DNA of 64,000 nucleotides from Oligoflexus tunisiensis (GCF_001748245.1 NZ_BDFO01000001.1:2316471-2380470); one strand, 5' to 3'; positions 50,471 through 59,455 are shown, numbered from the stretch's first letter. The notes: generated from the letters alone by a model not told the origin. Numbers and translations are program-made.

Positions 50471-51294
50471 GGACGGTCCTCGTTTTTATGCCAGCTGGCG
50501 ATAGTGGCAAAGCCAAGATCGATGGCGCGTTCAATGGTGGTCTTGACCTCCTGGCCATCCGCAAAGGGCTGATCATCCCCGATCACAGCAAGGATGGCCC
50601 CCGAGCGGACCAGAGGACGATCGGTTTCGGTTTGCAGAAGTTTTTGATTCCACACCTGGGTCAGCGTGAAAAGCTGAGCGCATTCCATTTCCGAGGCCAG
50701 GACACCGGCGGCCTGCAGGTGCTGCATGTAGCGCTCATGTTCGGCCTGCAGGGGGCCTTCACCAAATTCGCGCGCATAAAGCGAATCCTTGGTGTGCGTC
50801 AGGCCCATAAAAAGCCGATCATTCAGCTTATGCTCGACGGCCGCGCGCCGCACCGCATCAAGAAATTCCAGCGAGGCCAGCACAGGAATGCTGCGATCGA
50901 GATAATGCCGACTCGTGCCTTCATCGCGGACAGCCGCGGTGGGAACGACGAGACTGCCGATCCTCAGGCGCTGCGGCTGCAGGGAGCCTGCGGTTCCCAC
51001 CCGAATGATGCGCCGCGCGCCCTGATGCAGAAGTTCAGTGGCGATGATATCCATGCTCGGGCAACCCATGCCGGAGCTCATCACACCGATATCGATGCCC
51101 TGCCAGCTGCCGATATAAAAGTTGTGCCGACGTGAATGAGGCTGCATCTTGACATTCTGCAGGCGTTGCGCGATGGCTTCGGCGCGACCATCGGATCCGG
51201 GAAGCAAAATATAGCGACCGAGGCGGCCATTGCCCTGAAGGTCCTGGCTCGTGATGTTCATGTGCATGGGTTGCAGAGGGGACGTTGATTGCAT
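50461..51294 (-). CDS. Nucleoside phosphorylase family protein (uridine phosphorylase-like)
   Basis: 277 aa from ATG 51294, with AAGGAG five bases upstream. PNP_UDP_1 fold: phosphate-binding RYILLPGSDGRAEAIAQRL, GVMSSGMGCPSMDIIATEL, RIIRVGTAGSLQPQRLRIG and the sugar-binding LASEMECAQLFTL (E-M-E motif). These reversibly split nucleosides with phosphate. The closest class by motif is uridine phosphorylase. First gene of the operon with the CBU_0592 protein, GH44 and GT2; the 105-base divergent gap to 51400 should hold its promoter. Confidence 0.88.
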   Translation of the reverse strand: MQSTSPLQPMHMNITSQDLQGNGRLGRYILLPGSDGRAEAIAQRLQNVKMQPHSRRHNFYIGSWQGIDIGVMSSGMGCPSMDIIATELLHQGARRIIRVGTAGSLQPQRLRIGSLVVPTAAVRDEGTSRHYLDRSIPVLASLEFLDAVRRAAVEHKLNDRLFMGLTHTKDSLYAREFGEGPLQAEHERYMQHLQAAGVLASEMECAQLFTLTQVWNQKLLQTETDRPLVRSGAILAVIGDDQPFADGQEVKTTIERAIDLGFATIASWHKNEDRPWL

Positions 51295-51399
51295 GAAGAC
51301 TCCTTCGTCTGACTCAACCATCGTAGAGGCAATCCTTTGCGCGGTGCAAGAAAAAGGCTAAAATGAAAGTTCAGCCCCCATGCGAAAGGCCAAGGACCG

Positions 51400-52146
51400 G
51401 TGAGTGACAAACTCCGCCTCGGGTATGCCAACATCGATGTAGTGGATATGGACGAGGCCTTGCGGCGAGCCGTCAGCTTCGCAGGACAAACTCCCTGCCG
51501 TTTTGTTGTCACACCGAACAGTGATCATATTGTGCAGCTGGAAACGCGGGCGGATTTGCGTCGTGTGTATGAGGCCGCGCATCTTGTGATCGCCGATGGC
51601 ATGCCGCTGGTCTGGGCTTCGCGTCTTCTCGGCAAGCCTCTCCCCGAACGGGTGACCGGGTCCGAGCTGATGCCCCGCCTCTGTGCGGAGGCGGCCCGAC
51701 TGGGTCTGCGTGTCTATCTGCTCGGCGGCCCACCCGGAGTGGCCGATCTGGCCAAAGTAAAATTGGAGGAGCGTTATCCGGGCCTTCAGGTCTGCGGCAC
51801 GGACTGTCCTCCCTATGGTTTCGAAAACCACCCGGAACAGGAAGCCCGGATCCTGCAAAAAATTCAAGCCTCTGCCCCCGATATCGTCTTCGTGGCCCTC
51901 GGCGCTCCCAAGCAGGAACTGTGGATGTACCGCGCCGCCCCGCAGCTCAAATCCGGTCTGCTCCTCGGCATCGGCGCCGCCCTCGAATTCTGTGCCGGGA
52001 CTGTCCGCCGTGCCCCCGTTTGGATGCAGCGCATCGGGGCGGAATGGATTTTCCGCATGTGCCAGCAGCCACGCCGGCTGGTGAGGCGTTACCTGCGTGA
52101 CACGGAAATTCTTTTGATTATTTTTCGGGAATGGCGGAAACGCTAA
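51400..52146 (+). CDS. WecG/TagA/CpsF family glycosyltransferase
   Basis: 248 aa from GTG 51400 (AAGGA just upstream). The family transfers N-acetylmannosamine(uronic acid) or other sugars to undecaprenyl-linked intermediates at the inner membrane. Motifs present: FVVTPNSDHIVQ (T-x-N-x-D), LVIADGMPLVWASRLLG, RVTGSELMP, VYLLGGPPGVAD, VFVALGAPKQELWM and GIGAALEFCAGTVRRAP. The catalytic Asp in the ADGMP loop and the C-terminal membrane-associating helices are as in other members. Role probably in surface glycan or exopolysaccharide synthesis. Confidence 0.92.
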   Translation: MSDKLRLGYANIDVVDMDEALRRAVSFAGQTPCRFVVTPNSDHIVQLETRADLRRVYEAAHLVIADGMPLVWASRLLGKPLPERVTGSELMPRLCAEAARLGLRVYLLGGPPGVADLAKVKLEERYPGLQVCGTDCPPYGFENHPEQEARILQKIQASAPDIVFVALGAPKQELWMYRAAPQLKSGLLLGIGAALEFCAGTVRRAPVWMQRIGAEWIFRMCQQPRRLVRRYLRDTEILLIIFREWRKR

Positions 52147-52182
52147 GATGGCAGGAGCAAACAGTTTTTTAAAAAAATATGC

Positions 52183-52211
52183 TGGACACTCTTCGGTCGA
52201 GTCTGTATATC
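52183..52211 (+). promoter_or_regulatory. Promoter of tRNA-Cys
   Basis: TGGACA (52183-52188) and TATATC (52206-52211) with a 17-base spacer; the -10 ends 10 bases before the mature 5' end. Five of six and four of six matches to sigma-70 consensus and correct placement. Confidence 0.6.
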
Positions 52212-52221
52212 TCTAGCTCTC

Positions 52222-52296
52222 GGCGCTGTGGCGGAAAGGCTACGCAAACGATTGCAAATCGTTACCATACCGGTTCGAATCCGGTCGGCGCCTCCA
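52222..52296 (+). tRNA. tRNA-Cys (anticodon GCA)
   Basis: Folded by eye. Acceptor stem GGCGCTG (52222-52228) pairs with CGGCGCC (52286-52292) with one G-U pair; D arm 52231-52245; anticodon stem AACGA/TCGTT with loop TTGCAAA, anticodon GCA at 52254-52256; variable loop five bases; T arm ACCGG-TTCGAAT-CCGGT (52269-52285); discriminator T and encoded CCA at 52294-52296. T as discriminator is the cysteine identity base. A terminator follows. Confidence 0.96.
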
Positions 52297-52517
52297 AATG
52301 AAAGATTTAAAGGCGATCGCAAGATCGCCTTTTTTGTTTTTGTTCCATGGCATCAACAGAGCATGGAAACCGTAATCTCTGGCACAAGGAATCGGACTGC
52401 GAAAACTGTCCATTCAGTTCGAGAGCTGAGCTGTCCAATGCTGAAGGTTGGGTTCATCCCGATTCATTCCGCAGGCGCCGAATAACCGATCGCAAATGCA
52501 AAACTCCGCATCGCCTC
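52297..52517. other. Region after tRNA-Cys, terminator then no clear gene
   Basis: After the tRNA terminator no feature is secure in this stretch. An open frame runs from ATG 52347 into the small ORF listed at 52518, but the first 57 codons have no ribosome site, no family resemblance and unusual amino-acid content (many Arg, Cys, His). Gene-free stretch otherwise. Confidence 0.5.
52311..52337 (+). terminator. Rho-independent terminator of tRNA-Cys
   Basis: AGGCGATC (52311-52318) and GATCGCCT (52323-52330) with GCAA loop, followed by six more T. The same GGCGATC-GATCGCC stem occurs in the terminator at 58251-58274. Confidence 0.9.
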
Positions 52518-52673
52518 ATGTTTCCTGATGTACTTCTGGTCAGTCTGCATTATATGTTTGCCCGCAAGACAGGGTACGCCGAGGTTTCATGGACTCTCGG
52601 CCTTGCGGGACTGTTGATTCTGCTTCGATGGAAGCCGCTTATCTCGTGGCTACAGAGAAAGGTACAGAGGTGA
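52518..52673 (+). CDS. Possible small membrane protein preceding the TPR gene
   Basis: 51 codons from ATG 52518 with a hydrophobic helix near the end (SWTLGLAGLLILL) and a basic C-terminus (ISWLQRKVQR). Its TGA (52671-52673) overlaps the GTG start of the next gene (GTGA), the classical coupling arrangement; that is the main support. No good ribosome site is seen before ATG 52518, and the start could be as far up as 52347. Confidence 0.35.
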   Translation: MFPDVLLVSLHYMFARKTGYAEVSWTLGLAGLLILLRWKPLISWLQRKVQR

Positions 52674-53707
52674 ATACAGAAAACCGGAAATGGATTAGCC
52701 TTGTGGCCGGCGTTATGGCGGGCGGCCTGGTCATAGTTCTAGGCAAAGCCCTCTTTGATAAGGGCGAGCCGTCGGTCTCGATCCATCAAAACCCCGTCAC
52801 AGCTGGATCCACAGCCCGGGAAGCTGACCTGGTAAAAAGGAAAAAGCCTCAGAACGTTGACCTTTCCGCTCTAACTCAGCCGTTTGACTACAAGCCAGCA
52901 GAAAAAGATAAAACAGCCTGTGCAATGGAATACGATAGGCTTGCCCTGCTATCGAGTGAAGAGCTGATGCGAAGCATCATGCGGCAGGAAGCCCAGATCA
53001 GCGACGCTTGTCAGCAGGCCCTGCAAACCGGATCCGGACGGGGCGGAACAAACCTCGAAGAGATCCGGGCAGCTTGCCAAGCGGGTATTCACGCATCCAG
53101 CTGCCTCACCCCTATCATCGGATTGAAGACTCAATTGATTGATATCGGCACGGAGTATGTCGACGCCCAGGACTTGCCAGCCAATGTGCTGCTCAGCAAG
53201 CTGTATGCGCGCAGCGGAAAAAACGACAAGACCGCCGCGGATATCCTGAGCATTCTCGCCCTGCTTGATGAACTGGAGTCCCGGGATGCACCCGCCGGTC
53301 TTGAAAATCTCAGGCTTTCCTTGCTGACGGATCTTGCCTACATGGACATAACTTACCTTGATGAGTTTGAAGCTCTGGCTGAGACAACAGAATTAGAGAA
53401 TCCTGAAGATGCGCTGGCCTATCGCTTCAAATACCATATGCACAGGGACGAAGTGGAAAAGATCGAGAACCTTGTCAAGGAACATCTACAAAACTACCCG
53501 CAGAGCGCGCAGGCTCATTATTATCTCGCAATCGCAGCCCATGAAAAGGGTGATATGAATTTAGCCCTGGCGCTTGCCAGCAAATCTCTGGAACTGAATC
53601 CATCGGATACTTTTGTGCAGGAGCAGGTCCAGATTCTGAGGGAAAATCCCAGCGAATGGAAGCGGCCCTTCAGGCTGCCGAACGTGATTTATACCTTCGG
53701 TGATTGA
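52670..53707 (+). CDS. Membrane-anchored TPR-repeat protein
   Basis: 345 aa from GTG 52670 (AAAGG seven bases upstream). An uncleaved N-terminal anchor (about 9-27, LVAGVMAGGLVIVLGKAL) is followed by a polar linker to about 70 and then helical repeats. The C-terminal third has recognisable TPRs (ALAYRFKYHMHRDEVEKIEN; QAHYYLAIAAHEKGDMNLAL with KSLELNPSD). Two Cys pairs in the middle (KTACAMEY; CQQAL; CQAGI; SCLT) suggest a periplasmic, disulphide-containing domain. Such proteins usually scaffold envelope complexes. Partner unknown; the small ORF before it may be co-translated. Confidence 0.75.
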   Translation: MNTENRKWISLVAGVMAGGLVIVLGKALFDKGEPSVSIHQNPVTAGSTAREADLVKRKKPQNVDLSALTQPFDYKPAEKDKTACAMEYDRLALLSSEELMRSIMRQEAQISDACQQALQTGSGRGGTNLEEIRAACQAGIHASSCLTPIIGLKTQLIDIGTEYVDAQDLPANVLLSKLYARSGKNDKTAADILSILALLDELESRDAPAGLENLRLSLLTDLAYMDITYLDEFEALAETTELENPEDALAYRFKYHMHRDEVEKIENLVKEHLQNYPQSAQAHYYLAIAAHEKGDMNLALALASKSLELNPSDTFVQEQVQILRENPSEWKRPFRLPNVIYTFGD

Positions 53708-53784
53708 ACACATTTCGCTGGTAGTTTGGCTCCTTGAGATCGCTACACATCGCTCTATGCATCGTGATAAATGAAGGATGGACT

Positions 53785-54231
53785 ATGCCTCAGGAATTAC
53801 GCTTTAGGGACTGCCAGCGCCAGGATCACGACCGGTGCCTGGCGATCTTTGATGGAAATACACCCGAATTCTTTGCGTTCCAGGAGCGTGAAGCTTTCGA
53901 GCGGTATCTGACGAAGGAGCGCTTACCGTATTTCGTGGTCGAAGACGGTCAAGGCATTATCGTTGCTTGTGGCGGTTTCGTGATAGAGAGAGGCGAGGCG
54001 GACCTGGCTTGGGGGATGGTGGAGCGAAGCGTGCATGGTCAAGGAATTGGGACATTTCTATTCGATCAGCGGTTGGAGGCGATTCGTAAGACCGGAGCTT
54101 CAGTCTTACACATGGATACAAGCCAGAAGAGCTTGGGTTTCTACAAGCGATATGGATTCCGGGTCGAGAAAGAAACTCTGAACGGATATGGGCCGGGACT
54201 GCACAGATACGACTTATGCCTGAATCTGTAA
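53785..54231 (+). CDS. GNAT family N-acetyltransferase
   Basis: 148 aa from ATG 53785 with AAGGA six bases upstream; an earlier in-frame ATG at 53734 has no ribosome site. Acetyl-CoA pocket motif A is RSVHGQGIGTFLFDQRL; the last strand is SLGFYKRYGFRVEKET. Small stand-alone GNAT; substrate unknown. A second unrelated GNAT follows 46 bases later. Confidence 0.88.
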   Translation: MPQELRFRDCQRQDHDRCLAIFDGNTPEFFAFQEREAFERYLTKERLPYFVVEDGQGIIVACGGFVIERGEADLAWGMVERSVHGQGIGTFLFDQRLEAIRKTGASVLHMDTSQKSLGFYKRYGFRVEKETLNGYGPGLHRYDLCLNL

Positions 54232-54277
54232 TCGTGTACACCAACCCGCTTCCACGGATCACGTTATTGAGGCTATC

Positions 54278-54826
54278 ATGATCAAAATCGAATCCAAACG
54301 AACATTCCTGAGAGACTATGCAAGGGATGGTTCCGATCTCGAGAGCATCCTGCGCTTTACCGGAGACCCGGAAGTTGCGACCCATTCATCCTGGGGACCG
54401 CTCACCCGGGACGAGACCATGGATTATATGAACAAGGCGCTCATGGCAATTGACGCGCAACCACGAGTGAACTTTGCATTAGCCTTGGTTCTGAAGTCTA
54501 CTAACGAATTAATCGGCAACGTCTCGCTGAATATTCGCAACCCCCAAACCCGAGAAGCCGAGATCGGTTACACCTTGCGTCGGGATCAATGGCACCAGGG
54601 ATACGCGAGCGAGGCTGCCCGAGCGGTCATCCACTTCGGTTTCACCGAACTTGGATTACACCGAATTTTCGCCACAACGTCGCCACACAATGTGCCGTCG
54701 CAAAGGGTCCTGGAAAAAATAGGCCTCAAACGCGAGGGGTATCTGCGGAAGAATGTACTGCAGCGCGGCAGCTGGCGGGACTCCGTGTTATACGCGGTGC
54801 TGGAAGACGACTGGCCTCGTGTTTGA
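54278..54826 (+). CDS. GNAT acetyltransferase, RimJ/RimL type
   Basis: 182 aa. The RimJ/RimL pattern is complete: KRTFLRDYARDGSDLESILR at the N-terminus, ELIGNVSLNIRNPQTREAEI, the CoA-binding YTLRRDQWHQGYASEAAR and the C-terminal ASTS-like region NVPSQRVLEKIGLKREGYLR. Members acetylate N-terminal amines of ribosomal proteins or small amines, including drugs. It converges with the lipoprotein at 54846. Confidence 0.92.
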   Translation: MIKIESKRTFLRDYARDGSDLESILRFTGDPEVATHSSWGPLTRDETMDYMNKALMAIDAQPRVNFALALVLKSTNELIGNVSLNIRNPQTREAEIGYTLRRDQWHQGYASEAARAVIHFGFTELGLHRIFATTSPHNVPSQRVLEKIGLKREGYLRKNVLQRGSWRDSVLYAVLEDDWPRV

Positions 54827-54845
54827 CGCCAGTCTGCAAACCAGT

Positions 54846-55784
54846 TCAATGCACGAATGTGAAGGATCCGAGCCTGACGTCATCCTGCGTGTCGTTGCCT
54901 TGATAGCCGAACGTAAAGGACATCGGACCCGGAACAAAATCCAGGTTTTTGAACATCAAGAGCCGCTTGGCATTCGGAACCAGCTTCACGAGCACCTGTT
55001 TGGCTGGTGGCTGAGCCGTGAGCGCCATATAAACATTATTTTTCTGAAGACCACAGATGCCATCCGCATAGAGACTGACCTTGCCGGCATCATCAGCATA
55101 ATTGATATCCTTGGTGACGGTCTGGCTTGCGGTATTGCCATCGGTCTGTCCGAGGCAGCCATCGTTCTCATCGGACAGGACGCCGTTGCCAAGGGTCTGC
55201 TCCAACTCAAACGAACCTGTTGAGTCTATCGAAGACGGAGGAATCTCAACGGCGGGCATGGCGGCCAACGTTATGGTTGTGTCGTCTGGCGGCAGACTTG
55301 TCATCGCAAAGCTCAGTGTATCGGAAGCTTCTCCTTCCTTAACACTCAGGCTGACGGAAGCGACATCTCCGACAGGCATATTCACATAGAAGTAAGTGCC
55401 CGCAGCGAGCGCATCATGAACCTTGGCCGTCGTCGGCAGGGAGTTGCCCCCGGAGGCGACGGACCAATCGAGGCGGGCGCTGGATGGAACTCGAACCTGA
55501 GTTTTCTCGTTTTGGACCTGGCAGGCGAGGAAAGCCGGATCAGCCGCCTTCAGACAGGTGAGGAAGCCTCCGGCTACACTGGTCGGCTCAATGGCCACGG
55601 TCTCTTCATCTTCGTAATCCTGGTAGGCCGGGCAGCCTTCATCCATACAGTCGGGACCCTGGACCTTTGCGTCAGCCCCATCCGTTCGGTTCGCGCCACG
55701 TGCATTGGAGCTCGTCGGTTGATTGCCGGGACGGCATTGCACGATAAAAAGAGATACGAAGAGGAGGGGCAACCAACGGCTCAT
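54846..55784 (-). CDS. Exported hypothetical protein, probable lipoprotein
   Basis: 312 aa. Signal peptide (about 1-16, LPLLFVSLFIVQC) ends at Cys17, though Gln at -1 is not a standard lipobox. A low-complexity acidic segment (about 30-65, with CMDEGCPAY) precedes a beta-rich domain with several Ser/Thr-rich strands and Cys pairs (FLTCLKAADPAFLACQ; CLGQ; GICGL). No motif that I recognise. Belongs to a run of secreted proteins from 54.8 to 60.6 kb. Confidence 0.72.
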   Translation of the reverse strand: MSRWLPLLFVSLFIVQCRPGNQPTSSNARGANRTDGADAKVQGPDCMDEGCPAYQDYEDEETVAIEPTSVAGGFLTCLKAADPAFLACQVQNEKTQVRVPSSARLDWSVASGGNSLPTTAKVHDALAAGTYFYVNMPVGDVASVSLSVKEGEASDTLSFAMTSLPPDDTTITLAAMPAVEIPPSSIDSTGSFELEQTLGNGVLSDENDGCLGQTDGNTASQTVTKDINYADDAGKVSLYADGICGLQKNNVYMALTAQPPAKQVLVKLVPNAKRLLMFKNLDFVPGPMSFTFGYQGNDTQDDVRLGSFTFVH

Positions 55785-55973
55785 AATTCATCCTTCTGAC
55801 ATTTTGAGTGGCCGAATGCTTACTCTTTCGGCACAAAGCTGCCAGGGTTTAGTGGCGCAAGCTCTTCACCAGCGGCCATACCCTGGCCGATTGGTTTCGT
55901 CAGAGGTAGGTCATTTTCGGGAAATCCTTGGTGAACCACGGATATTTCAATATGATAAGTGTCATCAATTGAG

Positions 55974-56984
55974 TCAGGGAGCCGTGATTGTTAAAGTTGT
56001 ATCACCAGAGGCACCATAAGCTCCGCCATCCCCATACTGGCTATGGGGTAGCCCTTGCATGTGGATTTTGCTCAACAGAGCCTTTCGAGATTCCAGCATT
56101 CCAATGTCGTTTTGCAGAAGTGTGGGGAACCACACAAATCCACTGGCATTGAAATCGAATGAGTACGTGCGGTCTGCAATCTTAAGTTCCTCTTCGGAAA
56201 CTTGAAAAACTTCGCCAGAGGCTGGGGCGTTCACCGAGGTTCTGATGATCGGTATGGCGATAGTCCCTTTTCCGTCACCATAGGGATCGGGAAAGGCAAC
56301 AACGTCTTCATTCATGGTAATAGCATCGGCTGGTCGGGATGTGGATAGGGCTCCCGCAGCGTCCATCCACTTGAACTCCTCGGCATCCTTGATAAGGAGA
56401 TCGCCACGTTTGCCGCCACTGATGCTATCATCGGCAAGAACGAATCGAACCGTATGGGTACCGACGGCATCCCCATGTGCGCCACTGTCAGCAGCGATAG
56501 TAAAGGTGGCATCTATGTAACCGAATAAATAGATGGCATCTGAAAAATAAGTATTATCACCCGACAGGTCGCCTTCGCTCGTACAGCAAATTAAATCGCC
56601 CGCTTGCGTAATTGGGGATTTAAAGCTGAAATCGAACGTAGGAGATGTTCCGGTGATATCAGACCATTGGTCCTGTCCAAAGTAAGCATTCATCCCGTTG
56701 CCGCCGGATTGAATCATCAACCCGACAGCATAGTACTTGCCGGTTAATTCCGTCGGGGTTAAACAGATGTTATCGACACAACTGGGAGGACTGGCCGTGA
56801 CAAAACCGGGTTGCATCAATGGAAACGCCGTTGACTTGAGTTGAACTGAGGCAGAAGAGGTGAAATTATAGGTCTGAGCTTTCCCGCCGTTGTTACTTTT
56901 CTCTCCATCACCACAAGCAGTAAAAGCAGCCACCAAAAGCAAAAACTTCAGTGGACTCGAGCATCGCTGAGTAAAAAAGAGCAT
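55974..56984 (-). CDS. Lipoprotein of unknown function
   Basis: 336 aa from ATG 56984, the start that gives a clean signal peptide with lipobox F-T-A-C (FLLLVAAFTACGDGE). The mature part begins with a Ser/Asn/Gly-rich linker, then a beta-rich protein with single Cys pairs (CVDNICLTPTEL; LICCTSEGD) and Asp/Gly-rich turns (SGGNGMNAYFGQDQWSD; FPDPYGDGKGTIAI) that could bind calcium. C-terminal strands end TTLTITAP. No family recognised. It is one of four probable outer-membrane lipoproteins here. Confidence 0.75.
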   Translation of the reverse strand: MLFFTQRCSSPLKFLLLVAAFTACGDGEKSNNGGKAQTYNFTSSASVQLKSTAFPLMQPGFVTASPPSCVDNICLTPTELTGKYYAVGLMIQSGGNGMNAYFGQDQWSDITGTSPTFDFSFKSPITQAGDLICCTSEGDLSGDNTYFSDAIYLFGYIDATFTIAADSGAHGDAVGTHTVRFVLADDSISGGKRGDLLIKDAEEFKWMDAAGALSTSRPADAITMNEDVVAFPDPYGDGKGTIAIPIIRTSVNAPASGEVFQVSEEELKIADRTYSFDFNASGFVWFPTLLQNDIGMLESRKALLSKIHMQGLPHSQYGDGGAYGASGDTTLTITAP

Positions 56985-57237
56985 GGATTGACCCCGAAAA
57001 AAGGATGGGATGGACTGTGATTTTCCAGCCAAAGCACAAGTCTAACCGGTATGATGGTAAATAACAAACCGGTGAGCACCTTGACGACCTATGGGATCAA
57101 GCACCTTGCTCGTCGAACCTCAGCCGTTTCCATCCTTACTTATCAAAACTCCAATTCCAGGAGCATTCGCTGCTTACGCCCCCTTTTCCATCAAAACTTG
57201 ATACCATGGATGAAACTATCTATTGAGTGGGGAAAAT

Positions 57238-58242
57238 ATGAAAACAGTAAAAACGTTCGCTGCACTTTCAAGCCTGGCCGCGCTAACCTGGGGATGCAAG
57301 GACGATAGCAAAGACAAGTATGGTCAGGGCGTCTTTGACTTCAACACCAGCACAATCGTCAGCGAGTCAACCCCAAGCCAGCTGCAAACCCAAACTACCC
57401 TCAATTTAGCCAATGAGGCCGTCCTCACCCAGGTCCGCGACCGTCTGTATCTCACAGAGGCCGGCAACTCCATCCCCAATATGATCGCAGCTTTCCAGGC
57501 CCGCATCGACGAACTCAATGCACGCATAGCCGATATGGAAGTTGATGCTGTTCCCGAATGCATCACCGCAACGCCAACCGACGCCAGCATTGTAACGCCC
57601 GATGGGCAGACCTTTGCTCTTAAAGTCCAGTGCTATGATACTCTCGAAACCGACAGCTTTATGATTTGGGGCAAGGACACCGATGGAACCAGTTATATCT
57701 ATGAACGCGGACCTGTCACCGCATCCGTTGTTAAAGTCACCCCACAAGCGGACGGAAACAACCTGTTCGATGGCTATCTCTCGTCCTTCAGCCAGACTGC
57801 AAATGAAGCGGGCACCATCGTCCATATCATCGCCAACCAGACGGAAAAGTCGGTGCAAGCCGTCATGACTGCCCCTCATGAACTCTGTGCGGTCAACCTC
57901 TTCGCAAACGAAGACAAAATACATTTCCGGGGTAGCGTCAGTACCGAGACGGCCAATGTCTGTCCTGCAGAAGGGGATTTTGTCTTTGCGGCAACCGATC
58001 TTTCTGAATCCACCGGTTTCGATGCGACGCTGCTGATGGCTGACGGATATTTTATGAAGAGAAAGGCAGGTAACAAACTGGTCAGCGGCAGTGTGCAGGC
58101 TTTCGAAGAATACGCAAATACCAGTGGAGCGGGTAACGTTTCCCTCGACTATGATGCTGATCCAGCTTCCAGCGAGACGGATGTTAACTTTGGTCCCACC
58201 GATGCAAGCGCACTGGGCGGAACAGCCTTCGTTCCTCGTTAA
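57238..58242 (+). CDS. Lipoprotein of unknown function
   Basis: 334 aa from ATG 57238 with GGGGAA upstream. Signal peptide with A-L-T-W-G-C (Cys22 or so); Trp at -2 is unusual, as in the GH6 lipoprotein. A heptad-like helical region (about 55-100, LANEAVLTQVRDRLYLTEAG then FQARIDELNARIADMEV) may form a coiled coil. The rest is beta-rich with four Cys. No enzyme motif. It converges with the C1 protease gene, and the two share a bidirectional terminator. Confidence 0.75.
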   Translation: MKTVKTFAALSSLAALTWGCKDDSKDKYGQGVFDFNTSTIVSESTPSQLQTQTTLNLANEAVLTQVRDRLYLTEAGNSIPNMIAAFQARIDELNARIADMEVDAVPECITATPTDASIVTPDGQTFALKVQCYDTLETDSFMIWGKDTDGTSYIYERGPVTASVVKVTPQADGNNLFDGYLSSFSQTANEAGTIVHIIANQTEKSVQAVMTAPHELCAVNLFANEDKIHFRGSVSTETANVCPAEGDFVFAATDLSESTGFDATLLMADGYFMKRKAGNKLVSGSVQAFEEYANTSGAGNVSLDYDADPASSETDVNFGPTDASALGGTAFVPR

Positions 58243-58246
58243 CAGC

Positions 58247-58276
58247 AAAAAAAGGCGATCTCGCGATCGCCTTTTT
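58247..58276. terminator. Bidirectional rho-independent terminator
   Basis: AAAGGCGATC (58251-58260) and GATCGCCTTT (58265-58274) form a ten-base-pair stem with a TCGC loop, with A-run on the left and T-run on the right. It serves the plus-strand lipoprotein (stop 58242) and the minus-strand protease (stop 58289). Confidence 0.9.
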
Positions 58277-58288
58277 CATACCCAAGCT

Positions 58289-59437
58289 TCAATACCCAGC
58301 CGGCAACACCACCGACCGTAGGAACGAGCGATACACTTCGCTCTCTTCATCCCAGTAACGGTTCTGCAGATAATCCCAGGTAAAGCGGCTGAAACCATCC
58401 CGCAGCCAGGGTCGATCCCAACGGTTGGCGCCCCAGGAGTTCTTGGCGACAAGGTAATTCATATCTCCAAGCAGGGCTTTTTCCTTCAGCTCAGGCTCCA
58501 TATCCCCTTCACCCAGGGAAACAAAGCCGTCCTCGGACGGAACGTTATCCACGGTATAGTCATGGAACACCACCATGTGTCCACCGCCACTGCCGAGTTC
58601 ACCTTTTTCAGCCAGTGTATTCAGGTTAAAGACACCATTTTGATCCGGCGCATTGAAGGTCACATAGAACGACATCACCACCGGATAATGATCATTCAGG
58701 GCCTTCTTGATCCGTAGCTCCAGGTTACGGTAACGGTCAAGTTCCACCTCAGAGAGCAGCTTCTTGCCCTCATAGACCCCACGGTTGCCCGGGCCACTGA
58801 CCTGGCTCCAGCGGGACAGCATCTCAGTCAAGGAATACTCTTCACTGGTTTTCACATCCACGAGCATCGTCTCATCAGCCTTGCGGCTTTTCGCGAGGGC
58901 GGCTTCCATATCAACTTGATATTTGCCATCGCAACTGAAGGCTTTGTCCAGCTCCGCCCGTACATAGGCTTCAGACCGGAGACTCACATCGTACAAGGAT
59001 CCATTCTCCTTGCCGTTCTTCAGGATATAGTCTTCCGCACAGGCCTGAGCTTCCGACATCGTTTCGGCGGCATCACTTTCGATGAATTCCGCTTCGGTGA
59101 CCCAGCCGTACCTTTTGATAATATTGCTGGACATACTCCAGTTGCCACCGGTGTTCAGCTCCTCCTCGGGAACAGGCTCTTTTTCCAAAAGCTTGTGATA
59201 AAGGTCCCAGTAGGTCCAGTAGGTTTCGGAGACGTCCACGTCCTCACCCGTGGTGTCCTTGAGCAAGGACTCAAGCCAGGTGGCCTGGGCGTAGAGCCAG
59301 CAGTTGCCGATCGACTGACGCTTGACCGAAGTATGTTTGACGGAAGTGACCTTGATTGAACTGTCTGTATTATTTTCCTGACAGCTGATACTCAGAAGAG
59401 TCAGGGCCAGCAGAGAAGGTTTCATCATCGCTTTCAT
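58289..59437 (-). CDS. Papain-family (C1) cysteine protease lipoprotein
   Basis: 382 aa. Signal peptide ends L-S-I-S-C (Cys19). The catalytic Cys is in QSIGNCWLYAQATWLES (Q-x3-N-C-W, oxyanion Gln included), the His in SGGGHMVVFHDY and the Asn in LVAKNSWGANRWDRPWL. This order and spacing, with a long insertion between, resembles the bleomycin hydrolase/C1B branch more than papain. No propeptide is obvious: the catalytic Cys lies only about 25 residues after the lipid anchor. Expected to be an aminopeptidase or endopeptidase on the cell envelope. The start is ATG 59437; ATG 59428 or 59425 is also possible. Confidence 0.85.
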   Translation of the reverse strand: MKAMMKPSLLALTLLSISCQENNTDSSIKVTSVKHTSVKRQSIGNCWLYAQATWLESLLKDTTGEDVDVSETYWTYWDLYHKLLEKEPVPEEELNTGGNWSMSSNIIKRYGWVTEAEFIESDAAETMSEAQACAEDYILKNGKENGSLYDVSLRSEAYVRAELDKAFSCDGKYQVDMEAALAKSRKADETMLVDVKTSEEYSLTEMLSRWSQVSGPGNRGVYEGKKLLSEVELDRYRNLELRIKKALNDHYPVVMSFYVTFNAPDQNGVFNLNTLAEKGELGSGGGHMVVFHDYTVDNVPSEDGFVSLGEGDMEPELKEKALLGDMNYLVAKNSWGANRWDRPWLRDGFSRFTWDYLQNRYWDEESEVYRSFLRSVVLPAGY

Positions 59438-59455
59438 AAGGGGCTGTATCCTCGC

